In this document: piece by piece, positions 55,025 to 64,000 of the stretch | How the letters are laid out: each line of letters begins with the position of its first letter | Numbering within the stretch: position 1 is the first letter of the stretch | The notes under the pieces: generated by a model | Database searches by the model: none | Told to the model about the DNA's origin: nothing | The model's input: the letters and a program-made list of their open reading frames with translations, nothing else | Made by a program: the position numbers and the translations under genes | Origin: Pseudomonas frederiksbergensis | GTDB lineage: Bacteria > Pseudomonadota > Gammaproteobacteria > Pseudomonadales > Pseudomonadaceae | Assembly (NCBI RefSeq): GCF_001874645.1 | Contig: NZ_CP017886.1 | Coordinates: 5,446,501-5,510,500, forward strand | Reading direction: 5' to 3' | DNA: 64,000 nt

Positions 55025-56692
55025 ATGGATCACCATGCCCCGCGCAACTGGCTGCCCCACGAACGGCCAAGCCTGCCCGGTTCCCCCTCGACCCCTTTGC
55101 ACCCCACGCCAAAGCGGCTGGCCTATGCGTTGGTCGGGTTGCTGGTGGCGTTGACGGGTGGGTTGGGTAACGCACTGGTGGTCGCCAATCTGCCTTACCT
55201 GCAAGGGGCGCTGGGGGCGACGACCGCCGAGATGGCCTGGCTGCCAGCGGCCTACGTGATGACCAACGTCTCGATGAACCTGCTGCTGGTGAAGTTTCGT
55301 CAGCAGTACGGCCTGCGGGCGTTCACCGAAGTGTTCCTGGTGCTGTATGCGTTGGTGACCTTCGGTCATTTGTTCGTCAACGACCTGGGCTCGGCGATTG
55401 CAGTGCGCGCCGCCCACGGTATGGTCGGCGCGGCGCTGAGTTCGCTGGGTTTGTATTACATGATTCAAGCTTTCCCGGCGAAGTGGCGGATGAAGGCGCT
55501 GGTGCTGGGCCTGGGTACTTCGCAACTGGCGTTGCCACTGGCCCGGCTGTTTTCCGAAGATTTGTTGCAGATCGCCGAATGGCGCGGGCTCTATCTGTTT
55601 GAACTGGGCATGGCGCTGGCTTCATTGGGCTGTGTGTTCATGCTCAAGTTGCCGCCGGGCGACCGGTTCAAAACCTTCGAAAAACTCGACTTCCTGACCT
55701 TCGCCTTGTTGGCGGGTGGTGTGGCACTGCTCTGTGCGGTGTTGTCGTTGGGCCGTATCGATTGGTGGCTCGAAGCACCGTGGATCGGCGTCGCCTCGGC
55801 CGGCTCGATCGTGTTGATCATGGCTGGCCTGGCCATCGAACATAACCGCAGTAACCCGATGCTGATGACACGCTGGTTGGGCAGCGGGGTGATGATTCGA
55901 CTGGCATTGGCGGTGATCCTCATCCGTATGGTGCTCACCGAGCAGTCCACCGGGGCCGTGGGTTTGCTGCAAATCCTGAACCTGAGCAGCCAGCAGATGC
56001 ACAGCCTTTACGTGGTGATGCTATTGGGCAGCGTCGCCGGCCTGGCCACCAGCGCGCTGACTATTAATCCCTCGCACCTGTTGATGCCGTTGATCATTTC
56101 TCTGGCGTTAATGGCCACCGGTTCCGTGATGGACAGTTTCTCGACCAACCTGACACGCCCGGAAAACATGTACCTCAGCCAGTTCCTGCTGGCCTTTGGC
56201 GGGACGTTTTTCCTGGGGCCGACGATGGTGCTCGGTACCCGCAATGTGTTGACCAATCCGCGCAATCTGGTGAGTTTTTCAGTGCTGTTCGGGATTTGCC
56301 AGAACCTTGGTGGCTTGATTGGCGCGGCGCTGTTGGGGACGTTCCAGATCGCCCGGGAAAAATTTCACTCCAGTCATATCGTCGAACGTCTGACCCTGAC
56401 CGACCCGCAAGTGCTCAGCCGTGTGCAAGGCAGCAGCGCCAGTTACGCGTCGAGCATCGCCGACCCGTCGGCCCGCATGACACAGGGGATACGCTCCCTG
56501 GCAGCGGCTGCGACCCGGGAGGCGAATGTCATGGCCTACAACGACGTGTTCATGCTGATCGCGGTGATTGCGATGCTGACCATGCTCTGGATCTTCATTC
56601 GCAGCCTGTGGCTGTTGAGCACGACCAAAACTGTCGCTCCCGCGCCGGCCAGTCCGACTTCCGTTCCCTCCAGCGGTGCCTCTTCTTCATGA
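55025..56692 (+). CDS. DHA2 (EmrB-type) MFS multidrug transporter
   Basis: 555 aa, 14 spans. N-terminal Pro/His-rich stretch, then LVGLLVALTGGLGNALVVANLPYLQGALGATTAEMAWLPAAYVMTNVSMNLLLVKFRQQYGLRAF. Conserved motifs are weaker than in EmrB, as in the fusaric-acid/aromatic branch. AAGGT lies 6 nt before the ATG. The stop overlaps the start of the HlyD-type gene (ATGA), so the two form one pump. No outer-membrane channel gene is next to them. Confidence 0.88.
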   Translation: MDHHAPRNWLPHERPSLPGSPSTPLHPTPKRLAYALVGLLVALTGGLGNALVVANLPYLQGALGATTAEMAWLPAAYVMTNVSMNLLLVKFRQQYGLRAFTEVFLVLYALVTFGHLFVNDLGSAIAVRAAHGMVGAALSSLGLYYMIQAFPAKWRMKALVLGLGTSQLALPLARLFSEDLLQIAEWRGLYLFELGMALASLGCVFMLKLPPGDRFKTFEKLDFLTFALLAGGVALLCAVLSLGRIDWWLEAPWIGVASAGSIVLIMAGLAIEHNRSNPMLMTRWLGSGVMIRLALAVILIRMVLTEQSTGAVGLLQILNLSSQQMHSLYVVMLLGSVAGLATSALTINPSHLLMPLIISLALMATGSVMDSFSTNLTRPENMYLSQFLLAFGGTFFLGPTMVLGTRNVLTNPRNLVSFSVLFGICQNLGGLIGAALLGTFQIAREKFHSSHIVERLTLTDPQVLSRVQGSSASYASSIADPSARMTQGIRSLAAAATREANVMAYNDVFMLIAVIAMLTMLWIFIRSLWLLSTTKTVAPAPASPTSVPSSGASSS

Positions 56693-57840
56693 CCGACCCG
56701 ATCACCACAACCACCAACGCCATCGCCTCGACCCCCGAGGGCGTGGCACCGCCTAAAACTTCTGGTGCCGAACCGCGTTCGCTGCCGGTGCGGATCATTT
56801 CGTCCCTGGGCTTTGCTGCGATTGCCATCGTCGGGGTATTGATCGTGCTGTATGCCTGGCAGTTGCCACCGTTCGGCAGCACCATTGAAAGCACCGAAAA
56901 TGCGCTGGTTCGTGGTCAGGTGACGATCATTGGTCCGCAACTCAGCGGCTACGTGTTTGAAGTACCGGTGCAGGACTTCCAGTTCGTCAAGACCGGTGAC
57001 CTGCTGGTGCGGCTGGATGACCGGATCTACAAGCAGCGTCTGGATCAGTCGCTGGCGCAACTGGCGGTGCAGAAAGCCGCGCTGGCCAATGCGGTGCAGC
57101 AACGCAACAGCGCCGAGGCGACCATCAAACTGCGTCAGGCGGCGCTGACCGACAGCCAGGCCCAGGCACAAAAAAGTGCGGCGGATCTGCGGCGAAACGA
57201 AGAGCTGATCAGCGACGGATCGGTCTCAAAGCGTGAGCTGGACGTTACTCGTGCCGCTAATGCGCAAACCATTGCAGCGGTGGCTCAGGCCCAGGCGAGT
57301 CTGGAAATCGCCCGGCAGGACCTGCAAACGGTGATCGTCAATCGCGGCTCGCTGGAGGCGGCGGTGGCCAGCGCCGAAGCGGCGGTTGAGCTGGCGCGGA
57401 TCGATCTGTCCAACACCCGCGTGGTCGCCCCGCAGGATGGTCAGCTCGGGCAGATTGGCGTGCGCCTTGGCGCCTACGTCAACTCTGGCGCGCAGTTGAT
57501 GGCATTGGTGCCGAGTCAGCTGTGGGTGATCGCCAATATGAAAGAAACCCAGATGAACAACATTCACATCGGCCAGCCGGTGACTTTCACCGTCGACGCC
57601 CTGAACCACCAGAAATTTCACGGTCGGGTGCAGCGCATTTCACCGGCTACCGGTTCTGAGTTCAGTCTGCTGCAAGCCGACAACGCCACCGGCAACTTCG
57701 TTAAAATCGCCCAACGCGTGCCAGTGCGTATCACCGTCGATGCGGGCCAGGCGCAGAGTGAACGCCTGCGACCGGGGATGTCGGTGGTGGTGAGTATCGA
57801 TACCTCCGGGCAAGGCGATGCCGTCGCTGACAATCCGTAG
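56689..57840 (+). CDS. HlyD/EmrA-type membrane-fusion protein
   Basis: 383 aa. One N-terminal membrane span (IISSLGFAAIAIVGVLIVLYAW), then barrel-lipoyl (VRGQVTIIGPQLSGYVFEVPVQDFQFVKTGDLLVRLDDRIY), a long alpha-hairpin (~110-250, coiled coil) and a second lipoyl half (NTRVVAPQDGQLGQIGVRLGAYVNSGAQLMALVP). It bridges the inner-membrane pump to an outer-membrane channel. 4-bp overlap with the MFS gene; its C-terminus ends 12 bp before the convergent copD gene. Confidence 0.92.
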   Translation: MTDPITTTTNAIASTPEGVAPPKTSGAEPRSLPVRIISSLGFAAIAIVGVLIVLYAWQLPPFGSTIESTENALVRGQVTIIGPQLSGYVFEVPVQDFQFVKTGDLLVRLDDRIYKQRLDQSLAQLAVQKAALANAVQQRNSAEATIKLRQAALTDSQAQAQKSAADLRRNEELISDGSVSKRELDVTRAANAQTIAAVAQAQASLEIARQDLQTVIVNRGSLEAAVASAEAAVELARIDLSNTRVVAPQDGQLGQIGVRLGAYVNSGAQLMALVPSQLWVIANMKETQMNNIHIGQPVTFTVDALNHQKFHGRVQRISPATGSEFSLLQADNATGNFVKIAQRVPVRITVDAGQAQSERLRPGMSVVVSIDTSGQGDAVADNP

Positions 57841-57852
57841 ATCCCCGAGCGC

Positions 57853-58731
57853 CTACGAGCCGGCTACCATCGGCGGCAATGTACCCAACAGGGAAACCGC
57901 CGCCACGGCCGCTACCCCCAGCAACCACTCCAGTATCACGCTGGTGCGCAGCGCCGACAGGCGTTGCTCGCAGTCCTTGATTCTCAAGCGATTGAACAGC
58001 GCCAGGCCAAGCATTGCGCTGACCAACAGCACCTTGATCAACAGAATCAGCGCGAACCCGGACAGCAGCGGTGTCGGCCAGAAGGCCCCAGTCAACACCC
58101 GGACATTGATCAGGCCGGTCACCAGCAAACCCGCCACCAACCCATAACCGATCCCGCTGAAGCGTTGCAGTATCGGCCCGACAGCGTGGGCCGTCGGTCG
58201 CAGAAAAATCATCACCAGCAGCATCAGCCCGCCCAGCCAGGCACCGACGCAGATCAGGTGAATCACTTGATTGAGGATCAGCAACTGGCCACTCAGGCCA
58301 TCGAGCATAGCGCCGTGGCCGACCGGGGCGAGGGTCATCAGCAGCAGGCTGCTCAGGAGCATACGCAGCGCAAACGAGTTTTTCAGCGGGCTCAGCAGAC
58401 AGGCGACAAACAGCCCGTTGAACAGCAGATGCCAACTCCAGACCTGTCCGAAGAAGGTATTGCTCAACACCCGTTGCACGGTGGGCCAATCAAACGCCGC
58501 CGACAGCGAGTCGGCCATGCTGGCGGTGATCAACAGCAGCCAGCAAACCCCGGTGAACAAGGCGAACCCGGCGAGCAGCCGACTCAGCCCGGCCAAGCGT
58601 TGATCGAGTGTCGCGAGCGCTAGGGTCAGCGGTACATGGCGTAACAGCAGGGGCCTGAACATGCAGGCCCCAAACAGCATCAACACGACGGTGAAATGCA
58701 GGAAGCGGCACAGGACCATCGCGCTCGACAT
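57853..58731 (-). CDS. copD: Copper resistance protein CopD
   Basis: 292 aa, about 8 spans. LCRFLHFTVVLMLFGACMFRP (TM1), WHLLFNGLFVACLL, VIHLICVGAWLGGLMLL and a C-terminal LEWLLGVAAVAAVSLLGTLPP are the CopD/YcnJ pattern. Moves copper from periplasm to cytosol in partnership with CopC. AAGGTGAG precedes the ATG. It starts 3 bp after the copC stop. Confidence 0.92.
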   Translation of the reverse strand: MSSAMVLCRFLHFTVVLMLFGACMFRPLLLRHVPLTLALATLDQRLAGLSRLLAGFALFTGVCWLLLITASMADSLSAAFDWPTVQRVLSNTFFGQVWSWHLLFNGLFVACLLSPLKNSFALRMLLSSLLLMTLAPVGHGAMLDGLSGQLLILNQVIHLICVGAWLGGLMLLVMIFLRPTAHAVGPILQRFSGIGYGLVAGLLVTGLINVRVLTGAFWPTPLLSGFALILLIKVLLVSAMLGLALFNRLRIKDCEQRLSALRTSVILEWLLGVAAVAAVSLLGTLPPMVAGS

Positions 58732-58734
58732 CGA

Positions 58735-59100
58735 TTACTGACTCACCTTGAAGCTGTAGTTGCCATCGCTTTTATGGGTGTCGACCGACACTGCATGCCA
58801 TTCGACCTTGTAGTTACCGGCAGTCAGAGGTGCTGCTGGTGTGACGACCAGGGTCTTTTTGTCGGCGCTTTCGGTGGCGATGCTTTTCACGGCAACGGCC
58901 ACACCATCCTTGCTGATATCGACTTTGGTGAAACTGGCTTCAACCCCTTCGGAGAACACCAGATGCAATTCGGCAGGTGCGGCAACGCTGCTGTCGGCGG
59001 CCGGCGTCGAGCTTTTCAGGTGGGCGTGAGCAAACACCGAAGAGGCGGCGAGCAGTGAGCCGAGCAGGGCAGTCACAGTCAGGGCTTTTTTGAGCAACAT
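58735..59100 (-). CDS. copC: Periplasmic copper-binding protein CopC
   Basis: 121 aa. Sec signal MLLKKALTVTALLGSLLAASSVFA cut before HAHLKSSTPA, so the mature protein starts with the His1 used to bind Cu(II); the other ligands lie in WHAVSVDTHKSDGNYSF (Asp, His). It lacks the Met-rich Cu(I) loop of plasmid CopC. First gene of the copC-copD pair, divergent from a TetR regulator. Confidence 0.92.
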   Translation of the reverse strand: MLLKKALTVTALLGSLLAASSVFAHAHLKSSTPAADSSVAAPAELHLVFSEGVEASFTKVDISKDGVAVAVKSIATESADKKTLVVTPAAPLTAGNYKVEWHAVSVDTHKSDGNYSFKVSQ

Positions 59101-59226
59101 CGGTCAGCACCTTTCAGGCAGATTATAAAGAGGCGCCAGTTTACCTTTGCCGTGCGCGCTGTACGACGTTTCGTTTCGCAGGTGGCGAATGCTAGTCTTG
59201 GCCCATGCCGCTGTCAGGGAGCCCTT

Positions 59227-59847
59227 ATGGGCAATCACAAGATCGAGATTCGTCGCAGTAACGTCGAGAAAATCCTGCTGGCCGCCGAGAAGGTCTTCGC
59301 CGAGAAAGGTTTTGGCAGCACCGCGATGGCTGACATCGCTAAAGAAGTGCAACTGCCGCGCTCCAATCTGCATTACTACTTCAGCACCAAAGCTGAGCTG
59401 TACAGCGCGGTGCTGTTCGATTTGCTGGAAGTCTGGAAGCAGGACGCGCTGTGTTTCGAGATGTTCGATGACCCACGGGTGGTGCTCAGCAGTTACATCC
59501 GCGCCAAGATGAACCATTCCCGCAGCCGGCCTTACGGCTCGAAAGTCTGGGCCAATGAAATCATCCACGGTGCGCCGACATTGGGTGAGGCGCTGGACGT
59601 CAGCCTGTACGACTGGGCCAAGATGAAGGAAGCGAAAATTCGTCAATGGGTGGAGGACAAACGCATTCTGCCGGTGGAGCCTTCAAGCCTGCTCTACATG
59701 ATCTGGGCCTCGACCCAGCATTACGCCGACTTCGATCATCAGATCAACATCCTCAACGACCATCAAGCGCTGTCGGACATGCAGTTCGAACGCGCAGTGC
59801 AGACCGTGACCAGCGTGATTTTGCGGGGGATCGGGTTGGAACCTTAA
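59227..59847 (+). CDS. TetR-family regulator (RutR-like)
   Basis: 206 aa. HTH in NVEKILLAAEKVFAEKGFGSTAMADIAKEVQLPRSNLHYYFSTKAELYSAVL (~12-63); the ligand-binding part with SRPYGSKVWANEIIHGAPTLGEAL and SLLYMIWASTQHYADFDHQI resembles RutR, the pyrimidine sensor. Convergent with preA, which begins the reductive pyrimidine pathway; likely its regulator. Stop TAA lies at the edge of a REP element. Start at MGNHKIEIRR; an upstream frame of 25 codons is unneeded. Confidence 0.9.
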   Translation: MGNHKIEIRRSNVEKILLAAEKVFAEKGFGSTAMADIAKEVQLPRSNLHYYFSTKAELYSAVLFDLLEVWKQDALCFEMFDDPRVVLSSYIRAKMNHSRSRPYGSKVWANEIIHGAPTLGEALDVSLYDWAKMKEAKIRQWVEDKRILPVEPSSLLYMIWASTQHYADFDHQINILNDHQALSDMQFERAVQTVTSVILRGIGLEP

Positions 59848-59923
59848 AAGATCGCAGCCTGCGGCAGCTCCTACAGGGGGACATGTATATCCGTAGGAGC
59901 TGCCGCAGGCTGCGATCTTTTGA
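59846..59923. repeat. REP pair (inverted)
   Basis: Copies 59846-59874 and 59893-59923 facing each other across 18 bp, between TetR and preA stops. Confidence 0.85.
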
Positions 59924-59933
59924 CTCTGAAAAA

Positions 59934-61208
59934 TCAACCCACCACGTGATACGGGTTCCTCGGATCATGGTTCCAGTCCAGAAACGGTTTCCCGTTATCG
60001 ACCGGGACCATTTCGATGCAGTCCTGCACCGGGCAGGTGATCTGGCACAGGTTGCAGCCCACGCATTCGTCGTCGATCACGGCATATTTATGGGTGCCGT
60101 CCGGTTGCTTCAGGCTGGCGATGGCCTGGTGCGAAGTGTCTTCGCAGGCGATGTGACAACGGCCGCAACCGATGCAGGCCTGCTGGTCGATCTTGGCGAT
60201 CACCTGATAGTTGATGTCCAGGTATTTCCAGTCCGTGGTATTGCCCACTGCACGCCCGGAAAAATCCTGCACGCTTGAGTAGCCTTGGCTGTCCATCCAG
60301 CGGGACAATCCGTCTTTCATCGCCTCAACGATCCGAAAACCATGCAGCATCGCCGCCGTGCACACCTGCACCGCGCCACTGCCCAGCGCCATGAATTCCG
60401 CCGCGTCACGCCAACTGCCAATACCCCCGATGCCACAGATTGGCAGGCCCTGGGTCTGCGGGTCGCGGGCGATTTCGGCGACCATGTTCAACGCAATCGG
60501 TTTCACCGCTGAACCGCAGTAACCGCCGTGGGTGCTTTGGCTGCCAACCATCGGATGCGCGACCATGCGATCCAGGTCGATGCTGGTGATCGAGTTGATG
60601 GTGTTGATCAGCGACACCGCATCGGCGCCGCCACGGTGGGCCGCTCGGGCGGCGACACGGATGTCGGTAATGTTCGGCGTGAGCTTGACGATCACCGGCA
60701 GCTTGCAATAGGTCTTGCACCAGCGGGTGACCTGCTCGACGTATTCCGGCACCTGACCCACTGCCGCGCCCATGCCACGCTCCGGCATGCCATGGGGGCA
60801 ACCGAAGTTCAGCTCGATACCATCGGCGCCAGTGGCTTCTACCAGTGGCAGGATGTTCTTCCAGGACTCTTCGACGCAGGGCACCATCAACGACACGATC
60901 AATGCGCGGTCCGGCCAGTCTTTTTTGACTTGGGTGATTTCACGCAGATTGATTTCCAGCGAGCGGTCAGTGATCAGCTCAATGTTGTTGATGCCCATGA
61001 CTTCACGGTTGGCGCCAAAATGCGCGGAGTAACGCGACGAGACGTTGACCGCCGCCGGGTCTTCGCCCAGGGTTTTCCAGACCACGCCACCCCAGCCGGC
61101 CTCGAACGCACGGACCACGTTGTAGGCCTTGTCGGTGGGCGGCGCGGAAGCCAGCCAAAATGGATTGGGGGCTTTGATACCGGCAAAGACAATCGAGAGA
61201 TCGGCCAT
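59934..61208 (-). CDS. preA: NAD-dependent dihydropyrimidine dehydrogenase subunit PreA
   Basis: 424 aa. TIM-barrel FMN domain similar to dihydroorotate dehydrogenase (ADLSIVFAGIKAPNPFWLASAPPTDK, NFGCPHGMPERGMGAAVGQVPEY, GGYCGSAVKPIALNMVAEIARD, GIGGIGSWRDAAEFMALGSGAVQVCTA) and at the C-terminus two 4Fe-4S motifs: CIGCGRCHIACED (~340) and CVGCNLCQITCPVQDC (~375). It reduces uracil and thymine. Starts 1 bp after the preT stop; GGAGG is 8 nt before the ATG. Confidence 0.95.
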   Translation of the reverse strand: MADLSIVFAGIKAPNPFWLASAPPTDKAYNVVRAFEAGWGGVVWKTLGEDPAAVNVSSRYSAHFGANREVMGINNIELITDRSLEINLREITQVKKDWPDRALIVSLMVPCVEESWKNILPLVEATGADGIELNFGCPHGMPERGMGAAVGQVPEYVEQVTRWCKTYCKLPVIVKLTPNITDIRVAARAAHRGGADAVSLINTINSITSIDLDRMVAHPMVGSQSTHGGYCGSAVKPIALNMVAEIARDPQTQGLPICGIGGIGSWRDAAEFMALGSGAVQVCTAAMLHGFRIVEAMKDGLSRWMDSQGYSSVQDFSGRAVGNTTDWKYLDINYQVIAKIDQQACIGCGRCHIACEDTSHQAIASLKQPDGTHKYAVIDDECVGCNLCQITCPVQDCIEMVPVDNGKPFLDWNHDPRNPYHVVG

Positions 61209-62576
61209 TTACGCAGCCTCCACGTTGAGCATGAGTTGGGCATGGATCGCTTGCGCCGCGAGTTTGCCGTGCTGCACGGCTTGCACGGTGAGGTACTGAT
61301 CGAGGCTGGTGCAATCGCCACCGGCATACACGCCGGGGATGCTGGTACGCATTTGCTCGTCTACCTGAATCCGCTCGCCCTGGCGTTTCAGTTCGCGGGC
61401 CAGCGGATCACTCAGCGTGTTGTCGTCGAAGCGTTGGCCGATGGCTTTAAAGATTGCATCGGCGGCCAGTTCGAAGGTTTCCCCTGTGTTGATCAGCCGG
61501 CCGTTTTCCATGCGTGTGCGGGCGAAACGCATGCCGCGCACCTGACCTTGGTCGTCGAGCAAGACTTCCTGCGGTTGTGCCCAGGTCATCAGCCGCACCT
61601 GATTGGCCTTGGCGATGTCCTGCTCATGATCGGTCGCGCCCATGTCCTCAAGACCTCGGCGGTACACCAAATTCACGTCGTGCGCACCGAGGCGGGCCAT
61701 TTGCACGGCCATGTCGATCGCGGTGTTGCCGGCGCCGAGGACGATGCAGTGGTCGGCCAGCGGCAGTTGGCTCAGGTCATCGGCCTGGCGCAGTTCGCGG
61801 ATGTAATCGGTGGCGGCCAACAGCCCAGGGGCGTCTTCGTCGGCCAGCCCCAACTGTTTACTGGCGGCCAGGCCAAGACCGAGGAACACCGCGTCGAATT
61901 GCTGATGCAGCTCGCCGAGGCTCAGGTTCTCGCCGAGTTTTTGCCCATGGCGGATTTCGATGCCGCCGATTTCCAGCAGGAAATCCAGCTCGTGCTGAGC
62001 AAAGTCATCCACCAGTTTGTATTTGGCGATCCCGTATTCGTTAAGGCCGCCGGCCTTTTCCCGAGCTTCGAAAATCACCACCTCGTGGCCATGCATGGCG
62101 CTGCGGTGCGCACAGGACAAACCGGCAGGCCCGGCACCGACCACGGCAATCCGTTTACCGGTGGCCGCCGCGCGTTTGAACGGGTGCTCCGTGAAATGCG
62201 CGTTGTCGATGGCGTAGCGTTGCAACAGACCGATTAACACTGGCGCGCATTCTTCAGCGTTGTTGCGCACGCAGGCGTGCTGGCAAAGGATTTCTGTCGG
62301 ACAGACTCGGGCGCAACTTCCGCCGAGGATGTTCGCCGAGAGGATTGTTTGCGCCGCGCCCTGGACGTTCTCTTGATGGATATTGCGAATGAACGACGGG
62401 ATATCGATTTCGCTCGGGCACGCGTTGACGCATGGCGCGTCGTAGCAATACAAACAGCGCGAGGCTTCCAGATGCGCCTGACGGTCGTTGAGCGGCGGCG
62501 CCAGATCGGTGAAATGGCTGGCGAGAGCGGCCGCATCCTCGGCGGGATGGGGCAAGTGGTTCAGCGTCTTGATCAC
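61209..62576 (-). CDS. preT: Dihydropyrimidine dehydrogenase subunit PreT
   Basis: 455 aa from GTG at 62576, with GAGG 8 nt upstream. N-terminal Cys cluster for Fe-S (CLYCYDAPCVNACPSEIDI, GGSCARVCPTEILCQHACVRN, ~40-105), FAD motif AVVGAGPAGLSCAHRSA (~145), NADH motif IVLGAGNTAIDMAVQ (~275). It passes electrons from NADH to PreA. Starts the preT-preA pair. Confidence 0.95.
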   Translation of the reverse strand: MIKTLNHLPHPAEDAAALASHFTDLAPPLNDRQAHLEASRCLYCYDAPCVNACPSEIDIPSFIRNIHQENVQGAAQTILSANILGGSCARVCPTEILCQHACVRNNAEECAPVLIGLLQRYAIDNAHFTEHPFKRAAATGKRIAVVGAGPAGLSCAHRSAMHGHEVVIFEAREKAGGLNEYGIAKYKLVDDFAQHELDFLLEIGGIEIRHGQKLGENLSLGELHQQFDAVFLGLGLAASKQLGLADEDAPGLLAATDYIRELRQADDLSQLPLADHCIVLGAGNTAIDMAVQMARLGAHDVNLVYRRGLEDMGATDHEQDIAKANQVRLMTWAQPQEVLLDDQGQVRGMRFARTRMENGRLINTGETFELAADAIFKAIGQRFDDNTLSDPLARELKRQGERIQVDEQMRTSIPGVYAGGDCTSLDQYLTVQAVQHGKLAAQAIHAQLMLNVEAA

Positions 62577-62632
62577 GGTGTTGGCCTCACGTTTTTGTGA
62601 TGGTCTGCCTCTGTGGGCAGTAATGCTGCCCC

Positions 62633-62732
62633 GTAGGAGCTGCCGAAGGCTGCGATCTTTTGATCTTGATTTTGCAATGAAGAAGGATCGTCGCTATTTG
62701 CGGATAAGATCGCAGCCTTCGGCAGCTCCTAC
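62633..62732. repeat. REP pair (inverted)
   Basis: Copies 62633-62667 and 62706-62732 face each other across 38 bp, between hydA and preT. Both use the GCCGAAGGCTG variant. Confidence 0.85.
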
Positions 62733-62746
62733 GGGTGATCGGTCGC

Positions 62747-64000
<1,254 letters not shown>

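Overview
The window reads as chromosomal DNA of a Pseudomonas, most likely of the fluorescens group. Three things point there: the protein sequences (the bkd branched-chain keto-acid dehydrogenase operon with BkdR, a serralysin of the AprA type, agu polyamine genes), the dense short REP repeats (core GTAGGAGCTGCCGCAGGCTG), and the high GC content. I see no rRNA, tRNA, CRISPR array, phage or insertion sequence. The genome assignment rests on remembered family resemblance, not on a search.

Layout. 1-5.7 kb: a VanX-like dipeptidase with a second YkuD-like domain (cut by the left edge), then a small acid-catabolism unit (methylmalonyl-CoA decarboxylase, class III CoA-transferase, MFS permease) with a divergent LysR regulator. 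6-14.1 kb: a LysR regulator divergent from an agmatine/polyamine cluster: agmatine deiminase, N-carbamoylputrescine amidase, a PotF-type binding protein, a twin-arginine-exported agmatine deiminase paralogue, an FAD amine oxidoreductase and a second PotF-type protein. The first four match the gene order I remember as agu2ABCA' in some P. aeruginosa strains. 14.2-16.6 kb: LysR, an isochorismatase-fold hydrolase and a monooxygenase-domain membrane protein. 16.6-25 kb: topoisomerase III, a DUF2493 protein overlapping a Na/Pi cotransporter, a small ORF, the Mg2+ P-type ATPase MgtA with a structured leader, and a glycine-zipper protein. 25.3-26.8 kb: an AprA-like protease with no secretion genes beside it.

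26.9-40.4 kb: an MHS-family permease, a GMC oxidoreductase with LysR, a composite repeat region, an AlkC-like DNA glycosylase, a Kef-type antiporter, a LysR / ModA-like / citrate-type permease group, RcnB-like and FKBP proteins, and another MFS exporter. 40.7-42 kb: dmeR-dmeF nickel/cobalt resistance. 42-45.6 kb: P450, ArsR-type regulator, LysE exporter and GcvA-like regulator. 45.7-52.6 kb: ilvE and then the bkd operon with divergent bkdR, a branched-chain amino acid catabolic block. 52.7-54.9 kb: a sulfide/persulfide unit (blh, bigR, tauE) around a perfect palindrome. 55-59.1 kb: an EmrB/EmrA-type efflux pair and copC-copD. 59.2-64 kb: a RutR-like TetR regulator and reductive pyrimidine degradation (preA, preT, dihydropyrimidinase, cut by the right edge).

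The most unusual items are the polyamine cluster with an exported deiminase and two orphan binding proteins, the mgtA leader that combines a 46-codon ORF with an 11-bp hairpin inside it, and a composite repeat of two 73-bp direct copies. REP elements also overlap or supply the stop codons of at least three genes.
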